Source: Variovorax sp. 770b2
GTDB taxonomy: Bacteria; Pseudomonadota; Gammaproteobacteria; Burkholderiales; Burkholderiaceae_C
Assembly: GCF_900115685.1 (NCBI RefSeq)
Contig: NZ_FOXJ01000001.1
Span: forward strand, 1,769,796-1,833,795
Direction: 5' to 3'
DNA: 64,000 bases
Shown: positions 1-12,000 of the stretch, piece by piece
How the letters are laid out: each line of letters opens with the position of its first letter
Position numbering within the stretch: position 1 is the stretch's first letter
The notes under the pieces: generated by a model
Database searches by the model: none
The model's input: only the letters and a program-made list of their open reading frames with translations
Told to the model about the DNA's origin: nothing
Program-made: the position numbers and the translations under genes

Positions 1-3000
1 GACCAGGCCGAGGTCGGCGAGCGCGCATCGGCCGACTCGGCCACGATCGACAGGCCTTCGACGAACTTCTCGAACTGCGTCATGCTGGCCAGGTCGTCGC
101 TGGGCCGCGGCAGGTTGCGTTGCAGCAGGTCGAGCATGCCCTTGGCCACCGGCTCGGAGATCTCGGGCGGCGCATCGCGGTACTGCGCCAGGTAGTCGCC
201 CACGTCGTGCATCGGCATCTCGTCCAGCAGGTCGAGCGCGCGCGTGCGTTCCGCTTCGAACAGCGGCCGCATGCCGGCGGCGGCCTTGTCGCGCTCGCCC
301 GCATCGCGGCTCACGTCCAGCCGCTGGCGTGCTTCCCGCGCCGCGCCGGCCACGTCGCCGTCGGCCAGGCGGTCTTTCACCACGCTCTCCGAATGCAGCC
401 GGCCCAGCATCGCGGCGTTGTCGTCGACCAGCGCCTTGTAGGCCGGCGCATCGGGGCCGATCTCCACCAGCGTGGCGGCCGCGAAGCCGGCCGGGTCCTG
501 GCGCGCCAGGTCGCGGCTCTTGTCGTTCACCAGCGTGGGATGGTCGGCCACGAGGTGCGCGTAGTCCATCTGCGCCTGCACGTCGGCCGTGGTGCCCTTG
601 AGCAGCCCCGAGTCGCGCAACGCGTCGCGCACGGCGGTGTCGCTGCGCACGTCGAGCTTGTCGAGCGCGATGAGCTGCGCGCGCTGCCGGTTCGCCGCTG
701 CCACGGGGTTCGCGCCGCTCTGCTGCACGTCGTTGCGGATGGCCTTGAGCATCTCCGCCGAGAACGCGCCCCAGTGGCCGTCGGCCGTCGCCTGCAGCGA
801 CTTCACCGCCGCCGGGTCATGGCCCGGCTCGCGGGCCAGCGCATCGGCCGCGCGCTGCTGGTGCTGCGCGAGGCCGAGCGTCACTTCGGCAGGCACCGAG
901 AAGGCCTCCGGCCTGGCCTGGAACGACGGCGTCTGGTGGTTGTGCGGCGTGCTGGCCGAGATCGGGTTGCGGGGCAGCGAGACGATGCCCGTGGGCACGT
1001 CGTGGCCGGTGTCGATCGGGCTGATCGCATTGGCCGTGGTGATGCCCACCGCGGCCACCAGGCCCACCGTGATCTGCCGCCGGATCACCTTGCCCAGCGG
1101 CCAGCCGCCCGGCGGCTTGGGCGCGTTCTCGATGCTCGGCAGCGTGAACGCGCCGTCGCCGCGCTGCACGTTGCGAAGGCCATTGGCCGCATCGATGCGC
1201 ACCGGCGACTGGTTCGAGACGATGAACCAGTCCTGCGTCGGCTGCGCCGAAGCCTTGCGCGGCGGACGGCCGGTGAGCGCGCGGATGCGCAGGTTGGAAT
1301 CGGCGTACTGCGCATCGGTCGGCTTGTCGCTCTGGCGCGTGATCTCGCCGGTCTCGCGGTTCTTGATGCGGTAGACGGTTTCCTTGGCCTCCTTGGGCTC
1401 CAGGCCGAACCTGGCGCCCATCTCGCGGCGCGGCGCGAGCCCGCCCACGCCCCTGCCCGGCGTGCTGTTGCCGTACCAGCGCACGGTGTCGGTGCCCCGC
1501 GCGACGCGGCCGCTGCCGTCGATCTGCCGCAGCGTCAGGTTGGCGGGCGAAGCGGGGTCGGCGTACAGGTCGGGCTGCCCCTTCACGCGGTAGACGTAGA
1601 CGTTGTCGTTGCCGAAGCCGCCGCTCGTCAGGCGCGCATGCACTTCGGGCCACTCGTCGCCACGGAAGGCCGCGCTCATCGGCTCGGCCACCGGCGCGGT
1701 GCCGGGCCTGGGCGTGCCGCCCTTGGGTGGCTCGGCTGCCGCATCGGTGCCCTTGGCGCGGTCGGCCTTCACCTCCAGCGCCGCCTGGCGATAGAGCTCG
1801 GTCATGCCGACGTGCACCGTCGGGCCGTAGCCCGCGGCCGCGTCGATGCCGGTGCGCGACTGGCTGTCCACGCCGCCCTCGCGGGCGATCGCCCGCATCA
1901 GGCGCGGCACCTGCTTGGCCGTGGGCAGGAGGTCGCTGCGGCCATGGGCCACCTCGAGCGCGGCCACGGTGGCGTCCGCGCCCCAGCTGCCGACGCCGGC
2001 CGTGACCAGCTGGTCCGCGGTCACCGCCGAGGCGATGCGCTGGCCGTCGGGCGCGCGGCGCACGCGCTTGTCGACGCTGCCGCCGCCCACTTCGTTGCCC
2101 ACGTCCAGGATGGCGATCTGCGCGATCTTCGGCGCGCCCTCGCCGCGTGTCCCGTTGATGTGGCGCGCCGCATAGAAGAACTCGTCCAGCGCGGCCACGT
2201 CGCCGGTGATGCGCTCGCCGGTGGAGCTCCAGTACTCGCCCTGCGCGTCGCGCCCGGGCGCCTCCACGCTCACCAGCGCGTCGGGATCGAGGTCGCGCAG
2301 CATCTGCCGCGCCTGGGCCTCGGCGTGCGGGCCGGTCTTCAGGCCGAAGGGCTTCACGTCGATGTCCTCGCGGCCGAGCACCGAGAGCGCCGCCTTCAGC
2401 GGCTTGACGTTCGAGGGCGTGGTGATGCAGGTCGCATCCTTGCCCAGCTTGGCAAGCGACGAAGCCAGCACGGCCGCGCCCTTGGTGCTGTCCGATTCGG
2501 GCGCCACGCGGCCGCCGGCGGTGCGCAGCGGGAAGCCCGCCACCACCACCACCTTGCCCGCGTCGCCCAGCATCTTCGCCGCGGCGTAAGCGCCGCCGGG
2601 CACGTGGATCGGGAAACCGCGGCCCGAGGGGTCGAAGGCCTGCAGCGCATCGATGGGGTCGCCCGCCTCGTCCTTGTTCAGCACGTTGCGCGCGGCCTCC
2701 ACGTCCACGTCGGCCCCCAGGCGCTCCAGCGGCACGAGGGTGATGTCGTCGCGCTGCAGCGCGATGCGCAGGGTGTCGCGTACGTCCTTCTGGTCGACCT
2801 GCCTCTGGCCCGGCGGCTTCGTCGACGTCGCCTTGTCCTCCACCGCGGTGGTGATGCCGATGGCGCGGCTGGGGCCGGTGCCCATGCCGGGCGGCAACTT
2901 GCGCGCGACCTCGATCGCCTCCAGTGCCTGGTTGGTCATGGGGTTGACCATCTTGATGTCCTCGGCGCCCCGCCCCTTGCGGATGTTCGGATCGGCGAGT

Positions 3001-6000
3001 GCCTTGGTGAAGAACGGCTCCAGCTCGGGATAGTGCGTGCAGCACCACGAGATGGCCGTGACCTGGGGGTCGGCGGCGAGGATCTTGTCGGCATAGTGGT
3101 TGGCGGCTTGCTGCATGAGCTGCTGCATGCCGTCGTCCATCGGGTCTCCCATGTAGCGGTTCACCAGCGATGCCACGTCCAGGTTGCCGTCGTTGTCGGT
3201 CCCGCCTACCGGAACCACGTTCTTGTCGCGATAGACCCCTTCCACGCTCAGGTCGCTCGGCAGCGGAAGCTCGGCGGTCTTCTGCGTGGAAAACGCCACC
3301 ACGCGCTCGCCCTGATCCACCAGGCCCTTGTGGAAGTCGCGGGTGCTGTCGATCAGGTCGATCACCGGCGCCTTGATGCCGCGCGCGTACTCGGCCATGC
3401 CCGAGGTGCATGCGGTGTTGCAGGCCATGACGATCAGGTCGACGCCGACCTTGTCCAGCGTCTCCAGGCCGGCCCGCGTGTGGTCCGCGATGGATGTCTT
3501 GGGCTTGCCGCCGTAGGTGCCCGCCCCGTGGTCTCCGACCATGACCAGGTCCACGCGCGCGCCGGTCGTTTCCTCGACCACGCGCTTGATCTCGGACGCC
3601 GCGATGATGCCGCCCGAACCCGAGTCGAACACCCCCAGGCGCAGGCGCACGCCGCGCAGGTCGATGCCCGGGGCCATGTGGATCTTCTCTGCGCGCACGC
3701 GCAGCATCGCTGCCACCGCGGCCTCCACGTCGGGCGACATGCCGCCCACGCCCGACTTGCGCCCGCGTGAATCCGTCTTGAAGGGCACGCGGCTGCCGGT
3801 CTCGCTGTCGATGCCGCCAGCCTTCATCATCTTGATGACCATGCCGCGCACGGCGGTCTCGTCGGGCACGGCGCTCATCACGCCGCCGCGGCGCAGCACC
3901 TCGGTGCCGAAGGCATAGCCGACCCAGTTGGTGCGCCCGCCGGTCATCGCCACGTCGGCGGTCACGATCGAGGCGATGGGCGTGCCGTCGGGCGCGGGTT
4001 GCACGCGCGTGTGCACGTCCGGGTGTCCGCCGCCCACCTCGTTGCCCAGGTCGAAGCCCGCGACGGTGGTGGTGCCGTCGCGGCGCGTCGCGTCGATGAA
4101 GAGCTGGTCGCGCGCCGGCGTGCGCGCGCCGATCGCGTGGCCCTGGCTGTTGTGGTACTCGCCCTTCTCGGTGCGCCCGGGCACGTCGAAGCCCATGAGC
4201 AGGTCGGGCTCGTGGCGGTTCAGGAGCGCGCTGGAGCGCCATTCGGCGCGCTTGCCGCGCGCGTTGAAACTCACGATCTCGTAGTGCTCGCCCTTGCGCT
4301 CGCCCAGCGCCTCAAGCGCCGCGGCGAGCACCTTGCGCTGGCTGCGGCCCGCGGCGACGTAGACGACCTTCACGTCCTCGCCGTGCACCTGGCTCGCATA
4401 GAGCCGCACCGCCTTGCCGGCCACGGCCGCGCCGCCGGGGCCGCTGGTCTCGGCGCGGCCGCCCATGGTGGAGTAGCCCGCGGCGATCATCACGCGCGGC
4501 GGGCGGCCGTCGGCCACGGCGCGGTCCAGGGCCGCGATGGCCGCATCGGCACCTTCCTCGATGCCGCCCTGGCGGAAGATGCCCTCGGCCGGCCGGCCCA
4601 CGGGCATCGTGAGCGAGGCGTTGTACACGTGCGGGCGCCCGGCCGACGGCGCGGCGGGCGACAGGTCCCAGCGGTCGAACTGCGGGTTCGCGATGCCGAC
4701 CTCGAAGGTGGTTCTGTCGGGGTTCGCATGGAAGGCCCCGAGGATGTTGTGCGAACGGGCCTTGCCGAAGCGGGTCATCTCGGCGATGCCGCCCTCGGGC
4801 GCGGCGCGGTAGATCCACGCGCCGCCCTGCTGCCTGGAGGCGGCCTCCAGCGCCTTGTCGAGCGTGGCGTGCACATCGCCGCGCTTGGCGCGCACGTCGC
4901 CGCCCGCGAAGATGCCCTGGCTGGGCGGACGGCCCGACACGATGAAGCACTCGCCGGAGCCCGGTTCCGGGTCCTTCATGAGCGCATGGGTCACGGCCTT
5001 GTCGGCGTCCGACATGATCATCCCGGGCGGCAGCTTGTCGGCCTGGCCGGCGGCGCGTTGCTGCGCGATCGTGTCTTCCAGGTGCAGCGCCGCGGCCATC
5101 CAGTCGCCATCGGTCCCGAAGGCCGAGGGCTTGAGCGGCAGGCCGTCGGCGCCCGCGCCGGCGGCGCGCTGGACGGGGCGGCTCAGCGTCACCGCCGGGC
5201 CGCCCAGCGACGGCGGGGCCTTGCCCCCGACAGGCGGCAGCGGACCGTTGTTCTGCACGGCGTGGTAGATCGCCTCGGCCCGCGCCTGGTACTCCGGCGT
5301 GGTGAGGTCGGTGCCGCGGTAGCCGTTGATGGCATCGAGCGTCTTGCCCATCGTCGCGATCAGTTCGTCGTGGGCGGCGCTGGAGAAGCGCGCGCGCTCC
5401 ATCAGGCCTTCGAGCTTGGGGTTCATGCGCACCAGCGCGTCCAGCGTCACGGCCGTGAAGGCGCCATGGTCGACCGTGTTCCCGTCTTCCAGGTATCGGT
5501 CGATCTGGTCGTCGAAGGTGGGTCCGGCCTTCCTGGGGCCCGAGCGCGATTCCTCGAACTGCTGCGCCTTGCGCGCGGCGTAGCCTTCCTCGCCTGGCAG
5601 GCCGACCGCGAAGCCGAGCTTGGGATCGAAGCGGGTCAGGCCGATCACCGGCTCGATGACGTAGACGGGCCGCTGCGTGTCCGGATCGGACGCCTCGCTC
5701 AGCATGAACACGCCGCGCTTGTTCTCGTTGCCGTGCGCTGCTTCATGGACCATGGTGCGCTGGACGCTCGCAACGCCGCCCGGCCCCTGCGCCGCGGGAT
5801 CGCGCGCGACCAGGCCCACGCCGTCGCGACCGATGTAGCGGCCGGCCTTGCCGGGCAGCAGATCGGGCACGCTGCCCGCATCGACCACGCGCAGGTCCAC
5901 CGGCTTCATGCCTTGCGCCTGCATCCAGGCCTGCACGCCGTCCGCGTCCAGGCCTTGCTCCCGGCTCGGCAGCGCCAGCAGCCGGTTGCGCGAGGCCTGC

Positions 6001-9000
6001 GCGCGCTCCAGCGCCTGGGCCACCCGCGGATCGTCCACGTCGATCTGCGTCACGCGGCCCGCCTTGTCGGTGAGGTAGACGGTGGCGTCGTCGGGCACCG
6101 TGAGGTGCGTGGGGCGCGCCACGCTGCCCGGCAGGATCAGTCCCGAAGGCCTGTTGCGCGGCGCGGCCGGCGGATAGCTCACCTTCAGCGGCTGGGTTTC
6201 CGCGGTGTCGCTGTGGCGGTTCGACGCCACGGTCGCGAGCTGGGGGGCTTCGGCGCCGTTCCTGTCGATGCCCAGCGTGGCGAGCACCGCCTCGGGCGGC
6301 ACCGAGCCGTCGGGCCGCAGCAACGGCTCGTAGACCAGCGCGATGCTGTCGGCGGGCCGCATGCCCTTGCCCGGCTGCGCCGCAGCCAGCGCATCGTCGA
6401 GCGTTTCGTAGCGCGCGGGCGTCGGCAGCGCGCCGTCGTCGGCGGCATCGCCGGCCGTGTAGGCCGCCTGGCGCACGGCCGGCGCGGGGCCCTGCTCGGC
6501 CGGTGCGAGGCCGTGCTGCGCGGGGCTGCGCGCCATGCCCGTGTCTTCGTCGTAGCGACTGCCATGCACGTAGAAGGCGGCGTCCTTCACCTTGCCGCCG
6601 GATTGCAGGATGGCCTTGAGGGTGGCGGCCCAGTTGTTGGTGTGCGCATCGCTGCTGGGCGGCGGCAGCGTGTATTCGGGCTCGCCGCCATCCGCTCTGG
6701 CGGTGCCTTCGCCGCGTGCGCCGGGTCCGCGCGGCACCGCGCGCGACTGCAGCGGCAGCTCGCCATCGGGCATCTGCGTGGCCGCCTTGTGGGCCTGCAC
6801 GACGAGCACGATCCGGCCCGTGTCGATGTCCATCTCGCGGTCGATGGTGACGTTGTCCAGGCCCGCCGCGCGCATCCGGTCGCGGATGACCGCGTCCTGT
6901 TCGGCGTCGCGGTCCTGCGCGGCCTGCGATTCGTCGCCCTTGCGCGCGACGCCGCCGTCGACGGCCTTGGCCCGGCCCTGCGTGCCGCTGGAGAATCCGA
7001 CCGTCTTGATACCGCCGCCATCGCCGCTGGCCGCGTTCTGCGCGTCGAGCGTCACCCGGAACTCGACCATGCCGCCCGGCGACAGCGCATGCGCCGCGCG
7101 CAGGGGAATGTCGGAGCCGTTCGCCAGGTCGTTCAGGCCCGCATCGAGCACCACGAGGTTGTCCAGGTCGTGCCCTGCGTGGTCCGCCAGGTCGCCGGCC
7201 TTGACGTTGGAGGTGCCGTTCGTGTTCGACGCGTTGGCCGCATTCGCGGCATTCGCTGCATTCGCGGCGTTGGCTGCGTCGGCGGGGCTGCCTGGATTGG
7301 CCGTGTTGCCTCCGGTGCCCGACTCGCCGCCCTGGCTTGCGTTGGCCCCGTTCCCCGCGTTGGCCGCATTCGATGCGTTCGCCACATTGCCGGCGTTGGA
7401 GGCATCGACGGCGTTCACCGGATCTGCCGCATCGGCCGGATCGGCGAGTCCCTCCGCGTCGTCGCCATGCCTCGGCGGCGCCGGTGACTCCGGCTGTTGC
7501 TGCTGCAGCTCCTGCGCCGCGGCCGCCTTGCGCGCCATGTACGGATGCAGGCCGATGTTGTTGACCGTGCCCGGAAAGGCCTGAATCCACGCCGCCCGCC
7601 GTTCGCCCTCGTTCATGCCGCGGCCGTAGTTGGCCAGCGAGATGAGCTGGCCCGTACCCATGCTCCCGCCCAGGTCGTTGCCGAACTGCACGGCCACGGC
7701 GCCGGCGAATTTGGTCTTCGAGAGCACGCCGCCGGCCAGGCTCGGCAGCGGCATCACGGCGGAGAAACCGCCGGTGAGTGGCGCGGTGGCCGCGCCCATG
7801 ACCGAACTCACCAGGGTCGACTGGATGCGCTTGTCGCCTTCCGCCGAGCCTAGCTGGCCGTCGAGCCCGACGCTCATCGTCTCCACGCCCACGCGGCCCG
7901 CGCCGTCCACGGCCTGCGAGATCACCCCGGCGCGGATGCCGACCGACACGCGCTGGCCCATCTTCAGCGTGGTGCCGACGCCCTGCTGCAAGCCCTCCTT
8001 GGCCAGGTACCTGGCGGTGAACCCGGCGCTGGCGCGCATGCCCGCGCCGACGCCGGTGGCGCCCACGGCGGACGAGGCGATGTCGACGGCTTCGTCCTTG
8101 AGCGTGAACTTGACGTCGTCCCAGCTCAGGTCGCCGTTGACCCCCTTGTAGGTCGCCGTCCACATCGAGGTGTGGCCGTCGGCGTAGATGTCGCGTCCCT
8201 GCGCGGCGGCCACGATGTCGCCGGTCGTGTCCCAGAGTTCGTTGACGGCCACGCCGGCCGCGATGCCGGCCGCGACGTTGCCGCCGGTGGCCACGGTGGC
8301 CGCGATGCCCGCCAGCGTGGAGACGCCGATGCGCGCCGCCTCGTCCACCACGCTCCAGAACTCGTCGTTGTCGCGCTGCTCCCGGTTGACGTCCACGGCC
8401 TTGACGCTGTAGGCGTCCATGAGCTTGTCTTCTTCCTCGGTGTACTTGGTCAGCGAGATATCGCCCCTGGCCAGCTGGTCTTTCAGCTGCTTGGCCTTGT
8501 CGCGCTGCTCCTTCGTGTAGTCGACCGCCTCGTCCGCCGAGTCGTCGAAGATGTCGCGCAGCCAGGTGTGGCCTTCCTGGCTCTTCTTGATGTCGCCGTA
8601 GTCCTTGTTCAGCAGCGCGTCGTCTTCCACGCTGAGCTTCGTGAGCGCGTCGTAGCTCCTCGCCTTGACGGTGCGCGCGTTCTGCAACTGCCTGCCCTGC
8701 TCGCTGGAGTCCAGCAGGTCCTGCGTGCGGCGCTCGGCGGCGCGCACGCTGCCCGTGCCGGCGGTGGTGCCGACGCCGTCGAGCTCCTTCTGCAACGCCG
8801 GGTTGCGTGTCGGCCAGAGGTTGAGGAAGTCCTCCGATGCCTTCGCCTGCCGGCGGGTGCGGTCCAGCAGGATGTCCTTGACCTGCCGGTCGACCGCAGC
8901 CGCGGCGCCCGCGTTGTCGTTGTTGAACTTGTCCTGCAGCTTCTTCAGTTCCTCGGGCTCTTCGCGGTCGGGCGCCGACGCATTCACGAGGAACTCGGTG

Positions 9001-12000
9001 TAGTCCTTGCGCTGGCCGTCCTGCAGCACGCCGGCCTTCTTCTGCGCAAGCTGGTCGCCCAGCTTGTCCAGATCGCCCTGCTGCGCGAAGCTCTCGGAGA
9101 ACAGCGTCGGATTGGCCCGGGTCCAGGCGTCCTTCTTCTCCTGCAGGCGGGCCACGTCGCCGGCGATCACGTGCGCATCGGCGTTGCCCTGGGCGATCGA
9201 GGCCTTGTCGTAGTCCAGGTTCGCCAGTTGCTCGGCATCGCTGGCCGCGTTGCGGTTCACCCAGGCGTCGTGCCAGGGCACCTCGCCGTTGGTCGACGAC
9301 TTGCCAAAGCGCTCGTCGTTGATGCTCTGACCCTTCTTGAAGTCCCGCCACGCGGCCTCGTTCTCTTCCTCCGCGTTGCGGTACTGGGGGCCGACCGGCT
9401 TGGCGCCTTGCGCCTCGCGCTTCTGGATCTCCTTTTCGTCCAGGCCGCCCCAGCGCCAGTTGCGCTTCCACTTCTCGAACTCGGTCTGCAGGTTCTGGTC
9501 GGCCAGGAGCTTGGCGTCGTGGGCGTCGTCCTTGGCGACGCGGGCTTCGACGAGATCGACATCCTTGCCGGCTGCGACGACCAGGCGGTCGATCTTGTCG
9601 ACCCGCCCCAGCATGTCGTTCAGGTCCGCGGTCGCGGCCGCCTGCTCCTTGCTGCCCGGCCGCGCCACCGCCAGGTTCTGGTAGGCGATGCCGGCGTTCT
9701 TGTCGATCACCGTCTGCTTGTACTGGGTGAGCGTGGAGGTGGCCTTGCTCTGCGCGATGTCGGCCTGCTCCTGCGCCGCGTCGCGCTGGGCCACGAGGTC
9801 GCGGCGCTGCGCCTGCACCTCCGGCAGCGTATCGCCCATGTGCCGCGCGTCGCGCAGGATCTTGTCCAGGTCGCCGATCTGCTTGCCGTAGTCGCCCACG
9901 AGCGCGAGCTTGTCGTCGGCCTGCTTCTGCGCGTAGCCCGCGCCGCCCGGGATGTCCTCGATCGCGGGCTTGCCCTCTTTGTCGTAGCCCTGCACCTTGA
10001 AGACGGTGTTCTCGTCGATGACCTTGTGCGAGACGCTGTCGTTCTTCCAGTCGTGGTACTCCACCACCGTGCGGTTGGTGCTCGGGTCGTAGATCGTGCG
10101 CGTCTCGACCTCGCCGTTGTCCGAGGTCGGCTTGGTCACGTCCACGGTGCCCGGCGGCAGCGAGGCGAGCAACTGGTCCTCGCTCAGGTGCAGGCTCTTG
10201 GCGACCTCGGCGATCGGCTTCTTGTCGTCGAAGATCGCCTTGCGCGCCGCCTCGCCGGGGCCGGTCCTGGTTTCCGGGTCGCCCATGAGCACCGCGCGGT
10301 GCCCGCTGGCGGTGGTGTTGACCACCTGCAGGGTGCCGTCGCTGGCGGTGGTCTTCTCCAGCACCGAGCCGTCCGCGCTGTAGGTCTTGACGGTGGTCGG
10401 CACGCCGGCCACCACCAACTGCTGGCCCGGCTTGAGCGCCACGCCGTAGTCGACGTCCGGGTTCAGTGCGAACAGCTGGTCCGGCGTGAGGTTCGCGGCC
10501 TTCGCCACTTCCAGGTAGCCCTCGTAGGGGCCGACCGGTCGCAGCACGGGCGCGCCGGTCAGCGAGGTGGTGGTCTCGGTGCGCCTGCCGTCCGCGCCGA
10601 CCACCGTGTCGGTGCGGGTGCCTGCCTTGGGGTCGATGGTGTGCGTGACGTTGTTGCCCGTCTTCTGGTCCTTCACCGTCTGGCTCAGCAGGCCGTTGCC
10701 GTCTTGCGTGACCTGGATGGTCTTGCGCCCCCCCGGGGCCTTCGCGTCGGCGAACGAGCCGTTCACCGAGAGCGAACCGCTTTGGTAATCGTTGGTGTAG
10801 GAGAGCGAAGCGTCGCCCTTCTTGACAGTGGTGACCTGCACGTCGGTGCCGGGCTTGCTGGACGCAATCTTGATGCCCGCGGCATCGGCCTCCGCAATCA
10901 CCTTGTCCACGCCGATGTTGCGATCCTTGGCGATCTGCTCGACGGTCTTGCCGTCGGCGATGGAAGACAGCGTCTTCGTGACCTCCGGCGTCACCGCGGT
11001 GGGCTTGGGCGGGAACAGGCTCGTCAACGCCGGGGTGGACGAGGTGCCGTTCGTGCCCCACGCGGGCGCGCTCAAGGTCGAAGGCAAGGTGGTCGGTCCC
11101 TTCAATGGACCGTTCTGCGTGGTCAACGTCAGCGACGACAGCGGCAGGCCGGGGCTGCCGGGCAGCGAGGGGCGCGACTGCACCTGCAGCAGCTGCAACA
11201 GCGGCGAGTGCATCGGATCGGTGGGCATCTGCGCCGCCGCCTGCACCGTGGGAAACGGCTGCGTCGCGGTCTGGCTCGCGGGCGGGCTGCCGTAGAACTC
11301 GGTCTGCGCCTCGGTGCCGACGGCATCGGTGAACTTCCTGTTCGCCGCGTTGGCGTCGGTGCGCAGCGTGGTCGCATCGGTCTGCGCCTTCGACAGGTCT
11401 GTGCGCTCCTTGTCGGTGATGACCGACTGCGGCTTGCTCGCGGGCGGCGTCAGCCCGACCACCTTGGCCTCCGCGTCCTGCGCCTTGCTCTCCTTCTCCT
11501 GCGAGTCGAGGTACAGCCTGGAGAGGTCGTTGGTCGTCTTCGCGTCATCGCGATGGGCCTGCGCGTCCTGCACCTTCTTGTCGGTGGCCGCGGAGGCCTT
11601 GGCCTCGGGACTCTTTTTCTCTTCGCGCTTTTGCGCGACCTGGGCGCCGAGGAGGTCGACGTCCTTGTCCTTCAGGTTGGCCTCGGCACTCGCGCTCTTG
11701 GCGCGCGCGTCCTCGAGCTTGGCGTCCTGCTGGGCCTTCTTGGCCTTGTTAAGGTCGGCGAGGTCCTTGGTCTTCTGGGCCTGCGCCTGCATGGCCTCGG
11801 CGTGGTCCTTGACCTTCTGGGCCTGCTTCTGTGCATCGATGGCACGCTGGCGCGCTGCCTCGGCCTGGCGCTGCGCCTCGCGCAGTTTCTCCAGCAGCGC
11901 TTCGAGCTGGCGCTGCAGTTCCCGTGCGCGCGCCGCGGCATCCGATTCGGGCGAGCTCGCGGGCTGCTGCGTCTGGTTCACGGGGTTGGGAACGTTCACC

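Noticed and set aside
120..3770. Plus-strand open frame of 1216 codons, with similar long ones at 3999-7487 and 8172-12410
   Set aside because: They lie opposite the giant gene, have Arg/His/Ala-rich low-complexity translations and no recognisable motif. They are a by-product of high GC3 codon use on the other strand.
817..4242. Minus-strand open frame of 1141 codons
   Set aside because: Same strand as the giant gene but shifted by one base; no domain is recognisable.
5743..11061. Minus-strand open frame of 1772 codons overlapping the giant gene
   Set aside because: Wrong frame; its product is Arg/Gly/His-rich noise, while the frame from 12041 yields LysM, racemase and cyclase motifs.
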